Virus record (IMG/VR): IMGVR_UViG_3300033141_003184
Span: 1-64,000 of that record
From: a virus
Strand: one strand, 5' to 3'
Length of the DNA: 64,000 nucleotides
Positions 51,510 to 60,490 of the stretch are shown one piece after another (position 1 is the first letter of the stretch; each line of letters starts with the position of its first letter). Below the pieces are notes generated by a model. That model saw only the letters and a list, made by a program, of their open reading frames with translations, was not told where the DNA came from and did not search any database. A program made the position numbers and the translations under genes.

Positions 51510-51691
51510 CTATATTAAAAATAATAGGGCTTATACTTGGGACGATTGGTATTCTGTTATTTTTAGTCTTCTTATGGTATATATTTAGCTTCATACAAAT
51601 GAAGGCTTGGATAGATTCCTTTAATAATACAATAAATGAATTAATAACCAAACAAAAAATAAAAGATTATGAGCAAGCACAGAAAAACTAA
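51506..51691 (+). CDS. Small single-pass membrane protein
   Basis: 61 aa. One long hydrophobic helix (IIGLILGTIGILLFLVFLWY) followed by a charged tail. Coupled on both sides (4- and 23-base overlaps). Function unknown. Confidence 0.55.
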   Translation: MTILKIIGLILGTIGILLFLVFLWYIFSFIQMKAWIDSFNNTINELITKQKIKDYEQAQKN

Positions 51692-52733
51692 CTTCAGGAA
51701 TGCGGTAACGAAGGATGCGAAGAGACAAAAAACCGCTCCTTCTACTTACGGATATCTGCTTTTGCCAAAGAATATATCCGTATTCAATCCAAAACCGGGT
51801 AGTCGGGTTAAATTGGATTTTATTCCGTATAAAGTGACTGATTCAAAACATCCTGATAGGGATGATGAAGATGGATTTGCTATTCCCGGTAGTTTATGGT
51901 ATAAAAGACCATTCAAAATTCATAGAAACGTCGGAGTAAAGGACGAATCGGTGGTGTGTCCTACTACATTCGGTAAGAAATGTCCAATTTGCGAATATAG
52001 GGCAAAACGGATTAAAGAAGGAGCCGACAAAGAGGAAGTACGAGCTCTGAAGGCAAAAGACAGGAATCTCTATGTGGTAGTTCCTATTGACGATAAAGAT
52101 CATGAAGAGAAGGTTCATATCTTTGATATTAGTCAACATCTCTTTCAAAACCTTTTGAATTCGGAAGTCGAAGAAAACGACGAATATGGAAATTTTCCTG
52201 ATTTGGAGAACGGATACACTCTTAAAATCAGGTTCTCATCCAAAACTATTGAAAATAGTCAACCATTTGCAGAAGCAAGTAGGATTGACTTCCTGGAAAG
52301 AGACGAAGAGTATGACGAATCAATTCTTGATGAGGTTCCAAATCTTGACGAGGTATTAAAAGTTTTACCATACAATGAATTGGAAAAGATTTTCTTTGAA
52401 ATTGATGATGTCGATAATGGGGAACCAAAAGACCCGGAAGAGGAAGAAAAGGAATCGGAAGAAGCACCTCCCACTTCGATGAAGAGGAAGAAAAAGAGAG
52501 TGGTAAAGGAAGAATTGGAACCTGAACCAGGAGAAGAACCCGAAGAAGTGGAGGAACCTCCAAAGAAACGAATGAAGAAATCAGCAGGGTCATCGAAAGA
52601 GAAAGCTGATAATGATAGATGTCCATACGGTCATAAGTTCGGGATTGATACTGATAAATTCCCAGAGGATTGTGATGTATGTGATATATGGGATGAGTGT
52701 ATTGAAGCAAAAGAAGCAAACGAGGAAAAATGA
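51669..52733 (+). CDS. Single-stranded DNA-binding protein (gp32-like)
   Basis: 354 aa. A basic N-terminus, then an OB-type core with a zinc finger CPTTFGKKCPICEYR as in T4 gp32-like SSBs. A long acidic Glu/Pro-rich linker (about 235-310) corresponds to the protein-interaction tail. It unusually ends in a second Cys-rich module (CPYGHKFG, then CDVCDIWDEC). It coats single strands during replication and recombination. Confidence 0.78.
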   Translation: MSKHRKTNFRNAVTKDAKRQKTAPSTYGYLLLPKNISVFNPKPGSRVKLDFIPYKVTDSKHPDRDDEDGFAIPGSLWYKRPFKIHRNVGVKDESVVCPTTFGKKCPICEYRAKRIKEGADKEEVRALKAKDRNLYVVVPIDDKDHEEKVHIFDISQHLFQNLLNSEVEENDEYGNFPDLENGYTLKIRFSSKTIENSQPFAEASRIDFLERDEEYDESILDEVPNLDEVLKVLPYNELEKIFFEIDDVDNGEPKDPEEEEKESEEAPPTSMKRKKKRVVKEELEPEPGEEPEEVEEPPKKRMKKSAGSSKEKADNDRCPYGHKFGIDTDKFPEDCDVCDIWDECIEAKEANEEK

Positions 52734-53149
52734 AGAGAATTTCCATTTTAGATATTGATAGAGCAAAGAGAAGAAAGAAAAAGACTAAATTGGTCGGAGT
52801 GGTATTATCAAAGGAGACTTTTGATTATTTCACTCTATACTGTTTAGCGGAGGATACTTCCAAAGCGGAAGTAATGAGAGAGTTATTACTTTCCCATTTT
52901 AATGAATCCGTATCTACGGAAGAGTTAATAAGAAAGGTTATACGTAGAGCATTGCTTGTTTTTGATGTTCTAAAGAAGAAAAAAGGAATATCTCTGGATG
53001 AGTTTCTTACCTCCCTACAAAAGGAGCTTATGGAGAGGGAAATTGATAAGGCATATATTAAAGTTATTATTGCTAATGTAAGAAAGTTAAGTGATGGAAC
53101 GAACAAAACCACCGAAATTGAGTCAGCAGGTAAAAAAAAGAGTGAATGA
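52730..53149 (+). CDS. Hypothetical protein with ribbon-helix-helix-like start
   Basis: 139 aa. A basic opening RAKRRKKKTKLVGVVLSKE, then FDYFTLYCLAEDTSKAEVM resembles a ribbon-helix-helix DNA-binding unit. The remainder is helical. It overlaps SSB by 4 bases and the RecA-like gene by 56. Could regulate or assist recombination. Confidence 0.5.
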   Translation: MKRISILDIDRAKRRKKKTKLVGVVLSKETFDYFTLYCLAEDTSKAEVMRELLLSHFNESVSTEELIRKVIRRALLVFDVLKKKKGISLDEFLTSLQKELMEREIDKAYIKVIIANVRKLSDGTNKTTEIESAGKKKSE

Positions 53150-54164
53150 GAATACAGGTAAGAAAGAACAAAAGGAGTATGAGGGATCAGATATTTTTAT
53201 TTCCACTGGATCGACTTTGCTCGATCTTGCCATCAGTGGTGGTAGAGTGAGAGGTGGAGGCATACCAGCTGGGATACTTGTGGAAGTATTTGGTCCGCCA
53301 AGTTCGGGAAAGACTGTTTTGTTATCAGAGATTGCTGGTAATATACAATCACGCGGTGGAAGTGTGATGTTCCATGATCCGGAGGGAAGGTTGAATAAGA
53401 GCTTTGCGAGCATTTTTGGGTTAGACATTGATTCTATGCTTTATTCTATGCCCGACACTGTTACCGAAGTCTTTTCTTTGGTTCGGAGTTGGGCACCTTC
53501 CCAATCCGGTAAAGTACATGGGATTTTTGCGGATTCATTGGCTGCTCTCAGTACCGATTTAGAGATGGAGAAGAATGAAGGTGATAAGATGGGGATGCGT
53601 AGGGCAAAGGAATTTTCAGAGGAGTTGAGAAAGACATGTAGAGTACTCACCAAAAATAATTATCTGATGGTTGTGAGCAACCAGATAAGGGAAAATGTTG
53701 ATGCCGTAGCATACGGAGAAAAGTACCGTACTCCAGGTGGGAGAGCTGTTGGTTTTTATTCTTCTTTACGTCTCCGATTCAAACTGATTGAGAAGGTAAA
53801 AAGAGAAATAACTTTTCATGAGAAGAAGATCAGTCAGATAGTGGGAGTCAGATCGGAGGTAGAAGTGTATAAATCGTCCGTCTGGAAACCATACGGAAAA
53901 GCTCCTCTTACCATATTATTTGAGTATGGAATTGATGATATTCGTGAGAATTTGCAATACTTAAAGAAATATTACGGGTTACGTAAGTATGGTTTCATGA
54001 GAGATGGAGAACTAATTGGATTAAGTGTATCAATGAATGATTCCATAAAAGAAGTAGAAGACAAAAACTGGGAAAATGATGTACGAATGAATGTGATCAA
54101 CTTATGGGAAGAGATAAATGGAAAGTTTTCATCAATAGAATTATCACGTAAAAAGAGACATTGA
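53094..54164 (+). CDS. RecA/UvsX-like recombinase
   Basis: 356 aa from the ATG at 53094. Walker A FGPPSSGKTVL (GPPSSGKT at 67-74), Walker B region HGIFADSLAAL, L2-type SNQIRENVDAVAYGEKY and TPGGRAVGFYSSLRLR are in RecA order. It pairs homologous strands. Its neighbours UvsY-like, SSB, RuvC-like and Mre11/Rad50 form a full recombination set. Confidence 0.9.
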   Translation: MERTKPPKLSQQVKKRVNENTGKKEQKEYEGSDIFISTGSTLLDLAISGGRVRGGGIPAGILVEVFGPPSSGKTVLLSEIAGNIQSRGGSVMFHDPEGRLNKSFASIFGLDIDSMLYSMPDTVTEVFSLVRSWAPSQSGKVHGIFADSLAALSTDLEMEKNEGDKMGMRRAKEFSEELRKTCRVLTKNNYLMVVSNQIRENVDAVAYGEKYRTPGGRAVGFYSSLRLRFKLIEKVKREITFHEKKISQIVGVRSEVEVYKSSVWKPYGKAPLTILFEYGIDDIRENLQYLKKYYGLRKYGFMRDGELIGLSVSMNDSIKEVEDKNWENDVRMNVINLWEEINGKFSSIELSRKKRH

Positions 54165-54165
54165 A

Positions 54166-54702
54166 ATGATTATACTAACGAATGATCCTTCTTTTACTGC
54201 ATGGGGGTGGGGAGTAGTTCAAGTGACAAAAAACAAGATATCTATATTAGACGTCGGTTGCATCAAAACTCAACCTGAGTATAAAAAGAAGAGAATAAGG
54301 AAATCTGATGATCGCGTTCGTCGAGCTGAAGAAATATCAGCACTTCTACTTAATATTATTAAACGATATAAAGTTAATTGGATTGTTTCGGAATTGCCGC
54401 ATGGCAGTCAGAGCGCATCTGCAGCGGTAATGTTGGGAATTACCGCAGGAATTCTCACCGGATTAGGAAAAGCATTGGGTATTCCTGTAGAATGGTGGTC
54501 AGAGGGAGATGCAAAGAAAGCCATCGCTCATCGTAGAAGTGTGAGCAAACAGGTAATGGTAGACTCTATTGACAAAATCTACCACCCACCATTTACAAAA
54601 ATAGAGTATATTGATGAAGCCATTGCTGATGCTTTAGCTATTTTTCATGTAGCAAGGGATCAATCTATGGTAATACAAGCAGCATTAAAAGGAATACAAT
54701 AA
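54166..54702 (+). CDS. RuvC-like Holliday junction resolvase
   Basis: 178 aa. NDPSFTAWGWGVV carries the first catalytic Asp, VNWIVSELPHGSQSA the Glu, and IDEAIADALAIFH the last Asp pair, the RuvC arrangement. It cuts Holliday junctions before packaging. It starts 1 base after the RecA-like stop. Confidence 0.85.
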   Translation: MIILTNDPSFTAWGWGVVQVTKNKISILDVGCIKTQPEYKKKRIRKSDDRVRRAEEISALLLNIIKRYKVNWIVSELPHGSQSASAAVMLGITAGILTGLGKALGIPVEWWSEGDAKKAIAHRRSVSKQVMVDSIDKIYHPPFTKIEYIDEAIADALAIFHVARDQSMVIQAALKGIQ

Positions 54703-54706
54703 TAAA

Positions 54707-54970
54707 ATGAAGATAAAACTGTTATTTGGAGAAGATAATAAAGAGGAAAAGGAAAATAGAAGTGGTGGTAAAAGAATGGTAAAAGAGGATTGTCTTAGAT
54801 ATTTGAATAAGAGAGTACGAGTTACATATACTTCTAAGGCAATTAAAGCAGAAAGTTCTCAAGTCGGTGTGATTAAAGCTACCTTAAAAGCATTTTTGGT
54901 ACTGGATGTAAGTGATGAAAAGGAAATTATTATCAAATACGATCAAATAAAATCAATAAGAATTGTGTAA
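54707..54970 (+). CDS. Small Sm-like barrel candidate
   Basis: 87 aa. After a basic N-terminus, LNKRVRVTYTSKAI, QVGVIKATLKAFLVLDV and EIIIKYDQIKSIRIV give five strands spaced as in Sm/Hfq folds. Similarity is by pattern only. The second in-frame start at 54776 (MVKEDC) would give just the barrel. Confidence 0.45.
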   Translation: MKIKLLFGEDNKEEKENRSGGKRMVKEDCLRYLNKRVRVTYTSKAIKAESSQVGVIKATLKAFLVLDVSDEKEIIIKYDQIKSIRIV

Positions 54971-54974
54971 TATA

Positions 54975-56030
54975 ATGATTAAAAAACTACACGTACAAAA
55001 CTTCCAAAGTCATAAGAATTCTACATTAGAGTTCTCACCCGGGGTCAATATTATTGTAGGTTCCAGTGACTCGGGAAAGAGTACTATCATTAGAGCACTA
55101 AAATGGTTGGTATGGAATCGTCCGTTAGGAGATAGCTTTCGTAGCCATTGGGGAGGAAAAACGGTTGTTTCCGTTCATTTGGAAGAAAATGATATAATTG
55201 TCAGATCGAAGGATAAGCAGGAAGAATATTGGTTGAATGATCAACAGTTCCTTGCTTTCAGAACAGAGGTACCGGATGAAGTAAAGAGAATACTAAATAT
55301 AGATGAGATAAATTTACAACAACAACTGGATAGCCCTTTCCTTCTTACTTTATCACCCGGAGAAGTGGCTCAGAAATTCAATAAAATAGCTCACCTCGAT
55401 CAGATAGACGAAGGATTATCTTTTATAAGAAAGGAAATTCGGGAGGTAAATGGTGAGTTAAAGTACACCAAATCAGAATTAGATAGTCTCAGAGAAGAAT
55501 TAAAACAATATGATTTTGTGAAGCAGATGGAAGCGGATTTGGAAGTGATAGATCAACAATATAAAGAGGTGACCTCTTTAGACAAGACAATACGAGAGCT
55601 GACATCAATCACATTGACAATTGATGAGGTTCAACATCAGATAAAAGAAACCAAAGAATTACTTAAATTGGAAGGAAGGGTTAACTCATTAATATCATTA
55701 TATGACGAGATAGAATCAGTGGAGAGAAATAATGAGATGTTATCAGAAACTATCACGGAAATAAAATCAGTGAAATCTTTAATATCAAAAACATCCTATA
55801 TAATTGATTTAACCCCTAAAGTGGACCAGAGTATCCAATTAATTAAAAAAGTCGATCAGAGCCAAAAAAACATGGGGAATTTGGAGAAAATTTTGGGTGA
55901 TATAAAATATACTAAATCAAAGATAAGGGAGATGTTAAAATCATATAAGGATTTGGAAGAAAAATTTCATGAGGAAATGGGTGATACCTGTCCTCTCTGT
56001 GGACAACCCATAAAACATTTGAAGATATGA
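54975..56030 (+). CDS. Rad50/SbcC-like ATPase, N-terminal half ending at the zinc hook
   Basis: 351 aa from the ATG at 54975. Walker A VGSSDSGKSTII (GSSDSGKST at 29-37), Q-loop area INLQQQLDSPF, then about 190 residues of coiled coil, then a zinc hook DTCPLCGQPI right at the end. Signature motif, Walker B and the return coil are missing here and found in the genes at 57134 and 57360. Rad50 is thus split at the hook, with Mre11 between the halves. Confidence 0.85.
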   Translation: MIKKLHVQNFQSHKNSTLEFSPGVNIIVGSSDSGKSTIIRALKWLVWNRPLGDSFRSHWGGKTVVSVHLEENDIIVRSKDKQEEYWLNDQQFLAFRTEVPDEVKRILNIDEINLQQQLDSPFLLTLSPGEVAQKFNKIAHLDQIDEGLSFIRKEIREVNGELKYTKSELDSLREELKQYDFVKQMEADLEVIDQQYKEVTSLDKTIRELTSITLTIDEVQHQIKETKELLKLEGRVNSLISLYDEIESVERNNEMLSETITEIKSVKSLISKTSYIIDLTPKVDQSIQLIKKVDQSQKNMGNLEKILGDIKYTKSKIREMLKSYKDLEEKFHEEMGDTCPLCGQPIKHLKI

Positions 56031-56917
56031 AACCAACATTAATACTTACTGGTGATTGGCATTTACGAGAAGATACTCCGATTTGTCGGACTGATGATTT
56101 TCAATCAGCTCAATGGGAGAAAGTAAGGTTTGTTGTAGATTTATCATTAAAATATAACATTCCGATAGTTCACTCCGGTGATCTCTTCAATCATTGGAAG
56201 CCTTCACCTGCTTTACTTTCCAGAACCATAGAGGAATTCAAAAGGTTAAAAGAACCATTCTATACTATTTATGGAAATCACGATTTACCACAACATAATC
56301 TTGATCTTCAGTATAAATGTGGAATATATACCCTTGTCCAAGCGGGAGTTGTAGAGTTACTGGATGGTACTCATTGGTTACAAAATCCAAAATCTCCATC
56401 ATTGGTTGTGCCTGGAAGTGGAGAGTACCCAAGTAGATATGATAAAACTATTTTAGTTTGGCACGTAATGACATACCAAGGAAAAAAACCATGGCCAGGC
56501 ATAACTGATACTCCAGCGAGAGGGTTATTAAGAAAGTATCCGGAGTATGATCTGATAGTAACCGGACACAATCATAAGACTTTCATAGAGACTTATGAGG
56601 ATAGAATATTAGTAAATCCGGGAAGCCTTACAAGACAATCCGCTGATCAAGTAGATCACGTTCCAGCGGTTTACCTTTGGTTTGGTAGTGAGAATTCGGT
56701 AAAACGGATAAAACTACCATTTAAGGAGAATGCTATAGTAAGAGAACATATAGCATCGGTGGAGGAGAGGAATAAGCGGATTGATGCTTTTGTATCAAAA
56801 TTAAATGGAGAATGGAGTGTAGAAGCGAGTTTTGTAGAAAATATGGAGAGATTTTTGATGGTAAATAATATTGATAAGAGAGTGAGAGAAGTGGTGTATA
56901 AAGCAATAGGAATGTAA
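56027..56917 (+). CDS. Mre11/SbcD-like nuclease
   Basis: 296 aa. All phosphoesterase motifs are present: GDWHLRED, HSGDLFNHW, YGNHDLP, VWHVM and TGHNHK, with NPGSLTRQS following. It processes DNA ends with the Rad50 halves for recombination-dependent replication, like T4 gp47. The start overlaps the Rad50 N-half stop by 4 bases. Confidence 0.92.
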   Translation: MKPTLILTGDWHLREDTPICRTDDFQSAQWEKVRFVVDLSLKYNIPIVHSGDLFNHWKPSPALLSRTIEEFKRLKEPFYTIYGNHDLPQHNLDLQYKCGIYTLVQAGVVELLDGTHWLQNPKSPSLVVPGSGEYPSRYDKTILVWHVMTYQGKKPWPGITDTPARGLLRKYPEYDLIVTGHNHKTFIETYEDRILVNPGSLTRQSADQVDHVPAVYLWFGSENSVKRIKLPFKENAIVREHIASVEERNKRIDAFVSKLNGEWSVEASFVENMERFLMVNNIDKRVREVVYKAIGM

Positions 56918-56918
56918 T

Positions 56919-57152
56919 ATGGGTAAAGAAATATTGATACGATCGGTCAGAGCCTGCAATAAACATTTGTCAGTGGATTACCTTTCTTATAAAAGTGATA
57001 TGTCATTATTAAGACTGATGAATCCACTGGAAAGAGAATTCTTTGCTAAGCGATTATTGAATGAAAAGAAATTAACTAAATCACAATATAATAGTTTATT
57101 TGAGATAAACCCCAAAAACAAAAAACCAGAAGCATGGAAACTAAAGATTTAA
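56919..57152 (+). CDS. Hypothetical protein in the Mre11/Rad50 block
   Basis: 77 aa, unrecognised, helical and basic (IRSVRACNKHLSVDYLSYK, LTKSQYNSLF). Lies between Mre11 and the Rad50 return-coil genes and overlaps the latter by 19 bases. Confidence 0.55.
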   Translation: MGKEILIRSVRACNKHLSVDYLSYKSDMSLLRLMNPLEREFFAKRLLNEKKLTKSQYNSLFEINPKNKKPEAWKLKI

Positions 57153-57367
57153 TGAGATTAAAAGAGGAAATTGAAAAGAAAAAGATAGAGAAGGCAGAAT
57201 TACAAGGAAAGTTGAATTCTCTTATGGAAACTCTAAAGAATGATTGGAATTGTAAATCAATAGAAGAGGCTGAAAAGCTATTAAGAGAAATGAAAGATAA
57301 TCTGTCAAAAATGGAAAAAGATTTACAAGATGGATTAAAAGAGTTGGAGGAGAAGTACTATGATTGA
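57134..57367 (+). CDS. Coiled-coil protein, possible Rad50 return coil
   Basis: 77 aa, nearly all coiled coil (LKEEIEKKKIEKAELQGKLN, MEKDLQDGLKELEEKYY). It overlaps the Rad50 C-half gene by 8 bases. It may contribute to the antiparallel coil of the split Rad50 (inference). Confidence 0.6.
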   Translation: METKDLMRLKEEIEKKKIEKAELQGKLNSLMETLKNDWNCKSIEEAEKLLREMKDNLSKMEKDLQDGLKELEEKYYD

Positions 57368-57977
57368 ATTAGCTCAAGCATGGAATGATCTAAATAAGTT
57401 GAAGGGTAAGGTGGATCATATCAGATCAGGTATTCAGGAAAAGAAAAAAAGACTAAGAAAACTGACTGATGATCTGAAAGTTCTGGAACAAGCAAATGAG
57501 ATAATAAAAGAGGTTGGATTAAAGACACAAGAACAGTTAGAATATCATATTTCGGATATAACTTCTCTTGCGTTGGAATCAGTATTTGAAGATGAAGCAT
57601 ATAAATTAATCGCGAAATTTACTCAACGCAGGAATAAAACCGAGTGTGATCTTTTATTTGAAAAAGACGGAGAGGAAGTCGATCCACTAAATGCTTCCGG
57701 TGGTGGAGCGGTTGATGTAGCCGCCTTTGCTTTGAGAATTGCTCTTTGGAGTATGATGAATCCAAAAACGAGAGCTACTATAGTGTTAGATGAACCTCTC
57801 AGATTCTTGTCGGTTGACTTGCAAGATAAAGCAAGTCAAATGATAAAAGAATTAAGTGAGAAACTCGGGATACAGTTTATTATCATTACTCACGAAGATA
57901 CATTAACTCAATATGCAGATCGGGTATTTACAGTTATAAAACAAAGAAATAAATCATCGAAAGTCATACAATCATGA
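57360..57977 (+). CDS. Rad50/SbcC-like ATPase, C-terminal half
   Basis: 205 aa. A short coil (KLKGKVDHIRSGIQEKKKRL), then the ABC signature NASGGGAVDVAAFALR, Walker B TIVLDEPLRFLS and the H-loop IIITHEDTL. It lacks Walker A and the hook, which are on the separate N-half at 54975. Both halves must associate to form an active ATPase head. Confidence 0.87.
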   Translation: MIELAQAWNDLNKLKGKVDHIRSGIQEKKKRLRKLTDDLKVLEQANEIIKEVGLKTQEQLEYHISDITSLALESVFEDEAYKLIAKFTQRRNKTECDLLFEKDGEEVDPLNASGGGAVDVAAFALRIALWSMMNPKTRATIVLDEPLRFLSVDLQDKASQMIKELSEKLGIQFIIITHEDTLTQYADRVFTVIKQRNKSSKVIQS

Positions 57978-58270
57978 ACAACAAAGAAGAAAATAAAGGC
58001 TATCAGGAATTACAAATATTTGATGATTGGTCTACAAGATTTGAATTGGGAGGAAAGCCTCTGGATTTTACCAAACATTATGATATTATAACTCTTAATG
58101 GATTAGTATATAAAAATTGCGCAGTTCGTTGTTTAATATGCTCTCATAGAATTTTGGACAGAATTTTGGGAGGAATGAAAAGTTGGACAACACGTATTCC
58201 TTATTTTGAAACTGATGGCTTAGATATAATGTTGCAATCAGGTTTTCTAATGAAAATTAGTGAAATATGA
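57974..58270 (+). CDS. Hypothetical protein
   Basis: 98 aa, unrecognised. Contains YKNCAVRCLICSHRILDRI with three Cys, possibly metal-binding. Coupled to neighbours by 4-base overlaps. Confidence 0.5.
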   Translation: MNNKEENKGYQELQIFDDWSTRFELGGKPLDFTKHYDIITLNGLVYKNCAVRCLICSHRILDRILGGMKSWTTRIPYFETDGLDIMLQSGFLMKISEI

Positions 58271-58497
58271 GATGTAATAATTGTAAATATCTCAAGAAAT
58301 TCACCAGAATTGTGGATGATATAAAAAGATATTATCCGTATTGTTCCTTAATGTTTATTTCACTTGAATGGGAAGAAAATATCATCAGACCTACACATAC
58401 GGATAGTCTGACTGTTATAACTCCTTTCGACTGTCCATTGCGACAGAAAAGAAGGGTAAAAAATCATGAAAAACATTTTGAATTTTCAATAAAATAA
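58267..58497 (+). CDS. Cys-containing small protein
   Basis: 76 aa. MRCNNCKYLKKF, then YYPYCSLMF and FDCPLRQKRR give four Cys that could bind zinc. Unrecognised. Confidence 0.5.
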   Translation: MRCNNCKYLKKFTRIVDDIKRYYPYCSLMFISLEWEENIIRPTHTDSLTVITPFDCPLRQKRRVKNHEKHFEFSIK

Positions 58498-58505
58498 AAA
58501 TAATT

Positions 58506-59180
58506 ATGAAAACAATTTATTTACAAGGAGAATATGGAGAAGAAAAGTACTTCTATGATAATCTTGAAGAACTATTCGATGAGTTTCAGAAAAGGGGTAT
58601 TAAAATAGGAAAAAATATTTTTATGGGAGATAAGGTTTCTATTGGATGTGGTGTTTCTATTGGAAACAACGTTTCCATTGGAGATGGGATTTCCATTGGA
58701 GATGGGGTTTCTATTGAAGTTGGAGTCTCTATTGGAGATAAAACCTTCATTGATAAGAGGGCTTCTATTGATTGTTGGACTTTTATTGGGTATGGGACTA
58801 CTATTGGAGCGGAAACTCTTATCGGATATAGAGCTACCATTGGCCCAGAAGTGTTTATTAAGGAAAGAACCTTTATTGGCAATGATGTTTCCATTGGATG
58901 TAGAACTCGCATTGGATATAGAGTTTTTGTTAATGACAGAGCTAACATTGAACGTGATGTCTTCATTGGAGATAGAATTGTTATTGGAGAATATGCAAAA
59001 GTTGATAAGGACACTAAATTAACTTTTGGAATTTACATTAGTGATTCTGGATATCCTGTAACTTACGTTGGGAATAGTAGAATTTCTATTGGAGAGGAAA
59101 CGTATACAATTGAACAGTGGAAGAAATTAGGAAGACGGAGAGAGGATATTGAAGTTGTTGAAAAATTTCTAAATTTATAA
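58506..59180 (+). CDS. Hexapeptide-repeat left-handed beta-helix protein
   Basis: 224 aa. About 24 tandem six-residue units of the form (V/I/T)-(S/F/T)-I-G-x-x run from residue 36 to about 170 (for example GVSIGNNVSIGDGISIGDG). They form a left-handed beta-helix as in bacterial acyl- and acetyl-transferases. The catalytic His of such enzymes is not obvious. The C-terminal part (YTIEQWKKLGRRREDIEVVE) is a small separate module. The nucleotide repeats (TCYATTGGA) are still similar, suggesting recent expansion. Confidence 0.75.
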   Translation: MKTIYLQGEYGEEKYFYDNLEELFDEFQKRGIKIGKNIFMGDKVSIGCGVSIGNNVSIGDGISIGDGVSIEVGVSIGDKTFIDKRASIDCWTFIGYGTTIGAETLIGYRATIGPEVFIKERTFIGNDVSIGCRTRIGYRVFVNDRANIERDVFIGDRIVIGEYAKVDKDTKLTFGIYISDSGYPVTYVGNSRISIGEETYTIEQWKKLGRRREDIEVVEKFLNL

Positions 59181-59192
59181 AAACGAGAAAGT

Positions 59193-59330
59193 ATGAAAAC
59201 AAAAGAAAAAGCACAACAAAACAAAGTAATTGAATTCGGGAAAGGTCTTCAAAGATTAGGAGAGAAACTTCAGAAATATGGAAAAATTACTACCATGTCC
59301 ATTCTGTGGAGAAATGGCAATAATAAATAA
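59193..59330 (+). CDS. Short basic peptide
   Basis: 45 aa (MKTKEKAQQNKVIEFGKGLQ, then RLGEKLQKYG). Good start context, but its end overlaps the Lar-like gene by 53 bases. Possible real small gene, uncertain. Confidence 0.35.
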   Translation: MKTKEKAQQNKVIEFGKGLQRLGEKLQKYGKITTMSILWRNGNNK

Positions 59331-59586
59331 AAAGGATGCTGCATTTGTAATAATGTGTCCGAAGTGCATTACAATACAGATTATATCGGTTGAGAAAGAG
59401 ACGGCAATCAAAGTATGGAATACCCGCTCCTGTTATCCCACTGAGTTTGTTGAGTGGATAACAACAAGATATGTTTACACTAAAGATGGCTATTTGTCTA
59501 CAAAAGAACGAAACAATCCAATTAAATTTTATACAATTGAAGAAATCTATAAGCTATGGAAAGAAAAGAAGAAGAATATTGGGTGA
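59278..59586 (+). CDS. Lar-like zinc-ribbon protein
   Basis: 102 aa. KLLPCPFCGEMAII, then IMCPKCITI and ETAIKVWNTR match the restriction alleviation (Lar) zinc-ribbon family. Members are common in phages and may weaken type I restriction. The C-terminal 45 residues are extra. The activity here is inferred. Confidence 0.68.
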   Translation: MEKLLPCPFCGEMAIINKKDAAFVIMCPKCITIQIISVEKETAIKVWNTRSCYPTEFVEWITTRYVYTKDGYLSTKERNNPIKFYTIEEIYKLWKEKKKNIG

Positions 59587-59654
59587 AAAGTTACGAATTC
59601 TGATATCTTTGAATCGATTACATAAAGTTATAAAAATGTTAAAAATTAATTATT

Positions 59655-59861
59655 ATGAGATATTATTCTAATTATAAACGGATAATTGCCATTAAAGAAA
59701 GAAGTGCCGGTAACGAAACTGTCGGTGATATGTGGCTTGAAACCAAATCATTCGATAAAGAAACTCCTGTGTGTGAGATAATTGAATGGGCTGAAAGTTG
59801 TTCCGGTAGGTTAATAATTACAATTGATGAAGATACAGTTGATACCAAGGTTCATCATTAA
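59655..59861 (+). CDS. Conserved small protein
   Basis: 68 aa. IIAIKERSAGNETVGDMW, then CEIIEWAESCSGRLIITIDE is a pattern I know from Bacteroidota mobile elements, function unknown. Confidence 0.6.
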   Translation: MRYYSNYKRIIAIKERSAGNETVGDMWLETKSFDKETPVCEIIEWAESCSGRLIITIDEDTVDTKVHH

Positions 59862-59871
59862 AGAAAAGATC

Positions 59872-60258
59872 ATGAAAGAAGATTATTGTAGTTACAATTT
59901 AAGTAAGTTGGCTAAAGAAAAAGGATTTAACTGGCCGGTAAGAATGGTGTGGGCTAAGACTGAGTCGGATACAAGACTATTGATAAAAGCAGGTGAAAGG
60001 AGATGGAATGATAAGGCATTTGAAAATGAAGATGTTATTTCTGCTCCAACCCATTGTCATCTGGCAAAATGGCTGAGAGAAAAGCATCATTTTATGGTAT
60101 CAGTCATTGATATTTTTCAAAAGAAATATGTCTATTATGCTCATTTTCTTGACGATGAACAGGAGTATGGAATGACGAAAGAATATGAATCTTATTACGA
60201 TGCTTTTGAAGCAGGATTGATGGAAGCATTGAAAACAATAAAAACAAAACAATTATGA
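59872..60258 (+). CDS. Conserved hypothetical protein
   Basis: 128 aa from the ATG at 59872. CSYNLSKLAKEKGFNWPV, then APTHCHLAKWLREKHHFMV and SYYDAFEAGLMEALKTI are typical of a Bacteroidota phage/mobile-element family without known function. Followed by a 4-base overlap with the next gene. Confidence 0.65.
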   Translation: MKEDYCSYNLSKLAKEKGFNWPVRMVWAKTESDTRLLIKAGERRWNDKAFENEDVISAPTHCHLAKWLREKHHFMVSVIDIFQKKYVYYAHFLDDEQEYGMTKEYESYYDAFEAGLMEALKTIKTKQL

Positions 60259-60464
60259 GCACACATATAGCAACATTGGAAGGATTAAAAGAAGAAGGAT
60301 CAGGTAAGACCAAAACTTCAATGAGTATAACAAGATTCTGGGGAGGTCCCGAAAAAGGCAGAATGATACAATTGACCATAAATAATTCGGAAGGATATAT
60401 ACAATTAACGAAAAAAGAAATTAATAAACTGATCAAAATATTATTTGATTCAATTAATGAATGA
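60255..60464 (+). CDS. Hypothetical protein
   Basis: 69 aa, unrecognised. KTSMSITRFWGGPEKGRMIQ, then EGYIQLTKKEINKLIKIL. Probably an accessory protein. Confidence 0.55.
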   Translation: MSTHIATLEGLKEEGSGKTKTSMSITRFWGGPEKGRMIQLTINNSEGYIQLTKKEINKLIKILFDSINE

Positions 60465-60490
60465 AAGTTATGTAATTAAGTTATATAATC

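Noticed and set aside
58586-59022. Long antisense and alternative-frame ORFs across the hexapeptide gene
   Set aside because: They arise from the regular 18-base repeat, which keeps several frames open. Only the plus frame with SIG-type units gives a meaningful fold.
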